The notes under the pieces are model-generated. The model searched no databases. It worked only from the letters and a program-made list of their open reading frames with translations, and had not been told where the DNA came from. Source: Spirochaetales bacterium (lineage in GTDB: Bacteria > Spirochaetota > Spirochaetia > DSM-27196 > SLST01). Taken from it: a DNA stretch of 11,651 bases. Shown piece after piece: positions 7,309 to 11,651 of this stretch; position 1 is the first letter of the stretch; the number at the start of each line of letters is the position of its first letter. The stretch covers positions 1-11,651 of the forward strand of contig SLST01000365.1 of the NCBI GenBank assembly GCA_007130265.1, in the 5' to 3' direction. A program made the position numbers and the translations under genes.

Positions 7309-7309
7309 G

Positions 7310-8431
7310 CTACTCGTCCAGGATGTCCTCTGCCCGATCAGCGTGCCGACCAGCTGCGCCCGACTCTTCGCCGGGGCTCACCCGGTCCTTCAGCGGCAGA
7401 TAGACCTCGTTGTACAGTCGCCCCAGTCGGTAGATCTCGTCGGTACGGTAGAGCGACGGGACTTCGACCTCGAGATTGTACCCCTTCTCGCTCATCCCGC
7501 GCGACATGACATGGATCGGATCACTGATGGTAAGCACGAAGTGAGGAGTGTAGTAGAGCAGATACCAGATGATCAGCACCACGATGATCACTAGATAGAT
7601 GAGAGTCGTTCGACTGTGGTGCTGATTCAGCGGTCGAGCATCGACGAACACCCGCACGCCTTCGCGCTCGCTGAACCCGTAGTCCGCCGGTCCGAAATAG
7701 GTGTCGTAGTGCGCCGTGTCGTACCGAGAGTAGACCGTCCTCCCTGCACGCTGAACGAGCAGAAGCGACTCATCGTAGGCGGCCAGCTCCTCGACCGCCT
7801 GAACGCCGGCGACTTCCGTGAGATCGTAGCCCTGCACGCGATCGAGCAGGCGAACCATCTGTCGCTGGTGGCGGTTTTCGAGCCCCGGGACATTCAGAAG
7901 ACCGAGTCCCACGTTGAGCACCAGAGCCCCCGCGACGATGACGGTTACCGCGATCGTCGCGATCTTCGCCACGTGCCGTTGCGTCATGCACGACTCGGTG
8001 TCACCGGTACGCGCGAAAACCTTCAGGAGACGCAACAGCCGCAGGACGCGCGCGATACGGATCGCCTTCACGACCTTCAGCACGTTAACCATCCGGGCTG
8101 CGCCCACGACCATCGCCGACCCGGTCCAATACGCGAGGACCGCGGGTCCTGAAGTCAACAGGAGGACCGGTATCGAGGCGATGAGGTCGATCCAGCCGCG
8201 CTCGTAGAAGAAGTAGATTGCAGCCCTTCGGTTGACATAGGCAACGTACAGACGGGTGAGGAACTCAACGGTGAAGAAGACGTCGAGCCCCACACCGACA
8301 AAAAGCAGCACAAGCCGAGCGGCCCAGGGCCACCCGGCGAGCACCGCAACATCATCGACAAGCGTCTGCACGAGTACCAGCACGATCGCGACGATGACAA
8401 CGTTCTCGAGAAATGCGCGTGTTCTACTCAT
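7310..8431 (-). CDS. Voltage-sensor-domain membrane protein with extracytoplasmic domain and HAMP-like segment
   Basis: A 373-residue inner-membrane protein. Residues 9-31, 39-63, 80-100 and 107-140 are S1-S4 of a voltage sensor: acidic D50 and E56 in S2, D82 in the S3 motif GWIDLIASIP, and an S4 with basic residues at 119, 122, 125, 128, 131, 134 and 137, a perfect every-third pattern. S4 is followed by a hydrophobic segment (155-179), about 95 polar residues (180-274) that should lie outside the cytoplasm, and a last hydrophobic segment (275-294). The 180-274 stretch has no TVGYG-like or other recognisable pore filter. Residues 300-350 (ISDPIHVMSRG, then RTDEIYRLGRLYNEVYLPLKD) resemble a HAMP linker, and the protein ends 20 residues later without a kinase, cyclase or methyl-accepting domain. 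The ATG at 8431 is chosen over a TTG ten codons upstream, which lacks a Shine-Dalgarno. It heads a two-gene operon with the DUF503 gene. Confidence 0.8.
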   Translation of the reverse strand: MSRTRAFLENVVIVAIVLVLVQTLVDDVAVLAGWPWAARLVLLFVGVGLDVFFTVEFLTRLYVAYVNRRAAIYFFYERGWIDLIASIPVLLLTSGPAVLAYWTGSAMVVGAARMVNVLKVVKAIRIARVLRLLRLLKVFARTGDTESCMTQRHVAKIATIAVTVIVAGALVLNVGLGLLNVPGLENRHQRQMVRLLDRVQGYDLTEVAGVQAVEELAAYDESLLLVQRAGRTVYSRYDTAHYDTYFGPADYGFSEREGVRVFVDARPLNQHHSRTTLIYLVIIVVLIIWYLLYYTPHFVLTISDPIHVMSRGMSEKGYNLEVEVPSLYRTDEIYRLGRLYNEVYLPLKDRVSPGEESGAAGRHADRAEDILDE

Positions 8432-8618
8432 CTCACCACCCGTCCAGGAGCTTATCGACAAAATCGGAAAAAATGAAGGTTGTCTCCACGAAGCCCCAAC
8501 ATCCCGCAGAGTGACTCGAGCCGTGATAGACTCTCATCGTGCGACGACCCGAACGCGGCCAACCCCGAGATCAGCGCCCATTCTCCCCTCTTCCTTCAAG
8601 TCTCGGAAACGTCTCGCG
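8432..8618. other. Divergent intergenic region, no gene seen
   Basis: This stretch separates two divergent genes. No coding frame with a credible start, RNA gene or strong hairpin is visible. It contains a short A/T-rich patch at about 8459-8475. No convincing sigma70 promoter for the minus-strand voltage-sensor gene could be identified, so that promoter may be of another sigma class. Confidence 0.5.
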
Positions 8619-8647
8619 TTTACATGACTATGGCGCCACAATAGTAT
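8619..8647 (+). promoter_or_regulatory. Sigma70-type promoter of the large exported protein gene
   Basis: TTTACA (8619-8624), 17 nt, then TAGTAT (8642-8647). Initiation is expected at 8653-8655, that is at or within 2 nt of the GTG start, giving a leaderless mRNA. The spacer contains the 8-bp palindrome TGGCGCCA (8631-8638). The -35 hexamer, several spacer positions and the ACCCCA before GTG match the lipoprotein promoter at 4503-4531. Confidence 0.58.
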
Positions 8648-8654
8648 ACCCCAC

Positions 8655-11651
8655 GTGTCACTCCGCATAGCCCTCCTCGTACCGGCACTCCTCACGGCGT
8701 GGAACGTAGCCGCTCAACCGCTTCCGGACCCGTTCGAGGAAGAGGATCCTGCGACGCTGCTCGATTTTTCGATCGGCGACGCCGATGTATCGTTCTACGC
8801 GATCGGATCATGGACGACCGGGATCGCACCCGGGATCGGGTGGATCGTCTCGAACCGGGCCGACACCGGAGCAACGGTTACCGCTGGATTCCTCTTTCCG
8901 GGTCTCGAGCCGCTTCCCTACTTCAACCGTCCTGACATGACTCTGTCGCTCTGGCTCCTCGAGCGCTACTTCTTCGAGACTTCGATCGCCGAAGACCTCG
9001 ACCGGTCGACCATCCTCCTCGGATACGAGGGGCGCGAGGGGGAGAGTGTCCGATCGGTACTCGTGGGAAACACGGGGATCGGTATCGGCGGGTACCCGTA
9101 TCTGGGGTTCGGCGAAGCCGATCCGTCAGGAGGCCGCAACGCCCCGGGTATGAGCGCAGCCTTCGAGACCCCGTGGAGCGAGCACGAGCTCATGGCCCGA
9201 CTCGCTCCCTCCGAGAAGGCCGAGATACGTTACGCGGGCGGCGGAATCGTCGGCGAATCGCGCATCGCGGCGATCGACTACGAGCGGGACCAACACTTCG
9301 TTCTGCCGGACGGCAACCTCGACTTCCTGACCGTCTACGTCGAGGTCGCCGAAGGCGGACGCATCGGCAGCGACGGCCGACAATACCGCGCACTCGACCT
9401 GCACCGGGAGGCGAGCTTCTCCCTCACCGACGGTACGCTCAGCTTCGACACGGCGCCAAAGACGCGTGTCGTCGCGTACTACGAGACCGGCGGAGTGCCG
9501 GTCGGAGACTCGTCCCTTGGGGCCGGCGCGTTCTTCGGGCTCGATGCCGACGCCACCCCCGATCCGGACGACCGTCGTGACTTCTCGTTTGCCTCAATTG
9601 AGTATTCCTACGCCCCCCTCTTCGATCCGGAGGGGCTCCACGGCGACTACCTTGCGAGCGACTTCACCGTCACGATCGACGGCAACGAAGGCTTTCTCCT
9701 CCACCAGCCGGGCCGCTTTGCGCCATTCGCGCTCGCTGCCGTCTACCGCACCGTTGACGAACCGAGCGCCATCGTCCTCGAAACACCCGCAGGCCGACCG
9801 GTGGGCTCAACACTGCGGTTCATCCGCTCGGCGACGCAAGGTCGCTTCATCGTGCAGGGAACCGATTCCGACCCGCGCGCCTACGAGAACCGCTATCCGC
9901 TCGCCTCCGATCGCGTTGACAACCCGGTGCCCCGACTCTACGGCCCGGCGCCGAGCGCCCCACCGCAGACGCCGGAGCTGGTCCTCCGAAGCGTCAGCCC
10001 GACAGGCCGCATCGTTCTCCCCGGCGATTTCGTGCCGGGAAGCGTGCGGGTAACGCGCAACGGCACGAGGGAGACCGCCTTCACCGTAAGGAGCGACGGA
10101 GAGGTCGTGTTCGACCGGCCTCTCGAGACCGGCGACGTGGTTGTTGTCGAGTACCGCTCCACGTCCGCCGCCGAATCCGGCGATCTGCTCTTCGCGATCG
10201 GAAACCGTTTTCGCCTGGCTCCCGGAAACAGCGCCGAGCTCGCCCTCGGAGGTCAGTGGACGCCTCCGGGTCAGGGCTTTTCAACCCGACCCGGTGAGTA
10301 CCCCGGAATCCTGACGCTGTCGGGCGCAATCCGTACGGACAGCAGGGATTGGCGGTCGCACCCGCCCGGCGGGCGTCGCGGTGAGCTCCGCGGCGAGATT
10401 CGCGGCGCCGTGTCGCTCGCATCCGCTGACACGAGCGGCGCGCTGCGGATTGCCGGGATGAACGAAGCGAGCCGCGCGATCCCGATCGTCGCGACCGCGC
10501 TCTTCGCCTCGTCGCCCCCGGCGACGAACCCGAGCGCACCGTCGCGCCCCCTCGCGCCGAACCTCCGCGGGCGACTCTACTACCGCGACTTCTACGACAC
10601 GACCCTGACCGGTGGTCGCACCCTGCTCCCGTACAACGTCGACCCACTGCCGCCCCGGCTCCCGTATGACACAGGCGGCCGCACCGGCCCCTACCCGGCC
10701 CGCTCGGCCGACGGAGAGTACTCCGGAACGGCGGCCGTCCTCGAGTACGAGATGGACGAGTCCCACACCTGGGTCGCGGGCCTGCTTCGCGTCGACGGCG
10801 GACGTGGCACCGACCTCTCGAACGTCCGTACGCTCATCGTCCCCTACCGCGTCCTCGAGGCAACCGGGCAGAGCGACCTCTATCTGCAGATCGGTGCGAT
10901 CGGCGAGGACCTCGACGGCGACGGCGGGATCGACGTGGGGTCAAACGGACTCTCGTTTCGTGATGAAGCCGCCGGCATCACCCTGCTTACCGGGACGATC
11001 CCGCCGCCCGGAATCACCTACACCGAGGACGCAACGGGATCCGGCGTCCTCGACCGCGAGCTTGCGGACATGGTGCTCACCAGGAGGGTTTTCAGCACCG
11101 CCACGCCCGGGGGCTGGGCCGGTCCGGCAGAGATCGAGATCACCGCGGCCGAAGCGCGTCGGCTGCAGGAGACCCGCGCGGTGCGCTTCCTGCTCACCTC
11201 GAGCGAGGGGCAGGCGGCGTCGGGCCGGGTCCTCGTTGGTGAGATCAAGGCGCGAGGGTCGGCGTTTTCGGTACGATATCCGATCGATCAACCGGTCCCG
11301 CCGCGCGTCTACGTCTCCGAGCGCAGGCACGACGACCCGGCGTACGACGACGCGCGGCTGTCGGAGGCCTTCCCCGAGGTCGCCTCGCGCTTCAGCGAAC
11401 CGGGCGTCGACCCGCAGCTGCTCTCAATCAGGTGGTCCGATCTCGACCCAGGCGAAGAGATCACGGTCAGCCGGGCCGCCGAGGTACCCGCAACCGACTA
11501 CCGGGCGCTGCGCCTCTACTACCGCCCGGCGGGCCCCTCGGAAACGTGGTCCGAGACCGCCACCCTGACACTGCGCGCGCGCAGCGACACGGCGACGGTC
11601 GCCGAGGGCGGCGTCGCGCTTCTCACCGCCGGGTGGCGGGAGCTCGAGGTC
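8655..11651 (+). CDS. Very large exported beta-rich protein, N-terminal 999 residues
   Basis: An open frame of 999 codons runs from a GTG off the right edge. An in-frame TGA at 8625 and the lack of other start codons force the GTG. Residues 1-20 are a signal peptide (one Arg, hydrophobic IALLVPALLTAW core) with a type I cleavage site VAA|QP after A20, so the product goes to the periplasm or outer membrane. The mature part is almost all short beta strands and Gly/Asp/Pro turns. It includes a segment at 740-762 (SDLYLQIGAIGEDLDGDGGIDVG) whose D752-D760 loop looks like a DxDxDG calcium-binding loop. The adjoining stretch (AAVLEYEMDESHTWVAG, then LIVPYRVL) recalls parts of SprA/Sov-type giant outer-membrane proteins, a low-confidence resemblance noted by eye. 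No Shine-Dalgarno is present; translation is probably leaderless from the promoter just upstream. Confidence 0.72.
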   Translation, partial: MSLRIALLVPALLTAWNVAAQPLPDPFEEEDPATLLDFSIGDADVSFYAIGSWTTGIAPGIGWIVSNRADTGATVTAGFLFPGLEPLPYFNRPDMTLSLWLLERYFFETSIAEDLDRSTILLGYEGREGESVRSVLVGNTGIGIGGYPYLGFGEADPSGGRNAPGMSAAFETPWSEHELMARLAPSEKAEIRYAGGGIVGESRIAAIDYERDQHFVLPDGNLDFLTVYVEVAEGGRIGSDGRQYRALDLHREASFSLTDGTLSFDTAPKTRVVAYYETGGVPVGDSSLGAGAFFGLDADATPDPDDRRDFSFASIEYSYAPLFDPEGLHGDYLASDFTVTIDGNEGFLLHQPGRFAPFALAAVYRTVDEPSAIVLETPAGRPVGSTLRFIRSATQGRFIVQGTDSDPRAYENRYPLASDRVDNPVPRLYGPAPSAPPQTPELVLRSVSPTGRIVLPGDFVPGSVRVTRNGTRETAFTVRSDGEVVFDRPLETGDVVVVEYRSTSAAESGDLLFAIGNRFRLAPGNSAELALGGQWTPPGQGFSTRPGEYPGILTLSGAIRTDSRDWRSHPPGGRRGELRGEIRGAVSLASADTSGALRIAGMNEASRAIPIVATALFASSPPATNPSAPSRPLAPNLRGRLYYRDFYDTTLTGGRTLLPYNVDPLPPRLPYDTGGRTGPYPARSADGEYSGTAAVLEYEMDESHTWVAGLLRVDGGRGTDLSNVRTLIVPYRVLEATGQSDLYLQIGAIGEDLDGDGGIDVGSNGLSFRDEAAGITLLTGTIPPPGITYTEDATGSGVLDRELADMVLTRRVFSTATPGGWAGPAEIEITAAEARRLQETRAVRFLLTSSEGQAASGRVLVGEIKARGSAFSVRYPIDQPVPPRVYVSERRHDDPAYDDARLSEAFPEVASRFSEPGVDPQLLSIRWSDLDPGEEITVSRAAEVPATDYRALRLYYRPAGPSETWSETATLTLRARSDTATVAEGGVALLTAGWRELEV

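Noticed and set aside
8432..8461. TTG start ten codons upstream of the voltage-sensor gene ATG
   Set aside because: It has no Shine-Dalgarno and would add a polar stretch ahead of S1; the ATG at 8431 gives a normal membrane-protein N-terminus.
10612..11568. A 318-codon plus-strand open frame in another phase
   Set aside because: Its translation is Ser/Arg/Pro-rich and featureless; the overlapping frame with signal peptide is continuous through it.

Overview
The window reads as a densely packed, GC-rich chromosome segment of a free-living bacterium, most likely a spirochaete (Spirochaetota). That assignment is an inference from gene content: a lipoprotein with a loose lipobox, a multi-domain PilZ protein, a ComFB-domain fusion, and a voltage-sensor/HAMP membrane protein. 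No rRNA, tRNA or other marker settles it. There are nine genes, two of them cut by the window edges, and no mobile element, CRISPR array or RNA gene was found.

Left block, minus strand (4492 to 1): a compact operon running right to left. It encodes a lipoprotein, a 415-residue PilZ-type protein, and a very large protein that leaves the window. The large one looks like a cyclase-like/STAND NTPase/TPR protein whose nucleotide-binding motifs are degraded. Spacings are 12 and 31 nt with good Shine-Dalgarno sites. A well-formed sigma70-type promoter sits so close to the lipoprotein's GTG start that the transcript would be nearly leaderless.

Centre, plus strand (about 4521 to 7011): an HD-domain phosphohydrolase of the dGTPase-like COG1078 type, a small acidic protein of unknown function (possibly YbjN/secretion-chaperone-like), and a ComFB-domain protein with a beta-rich C-terminal domain. 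The last two overlap by 14 nt. ComFB and PilZ are both families with c-di-GMP-binding members, so the two divergent operons may share a second-messenger theme. This is inference.

Right-centre, minus strand (8431 to 7021): a membrane protein with a textbook S1-S4 voltage sensor, an extracytoplasmic domain in place of a visible pore filter, and a HAMP-like segment. A DUF503 (YlxP-like) gene follows 1 nt downstream. The block is convergent with the ComFB gene, with 9 nt between stop codons.

Right edge, plus strand (8655 to the end): the first 999 residues of a very large exported, beta-rich protein. Its promoter resembles the lipoprotein promoter in the -35 hexamer, several spacer positions and the start region, and it too gives a leaderless GTG start. 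That paired promoter is the most unusual non-coding signal here. The most unusual proteins are the pseudo-STAND protein and the pore-less voltage-sensor/HAMP protein.
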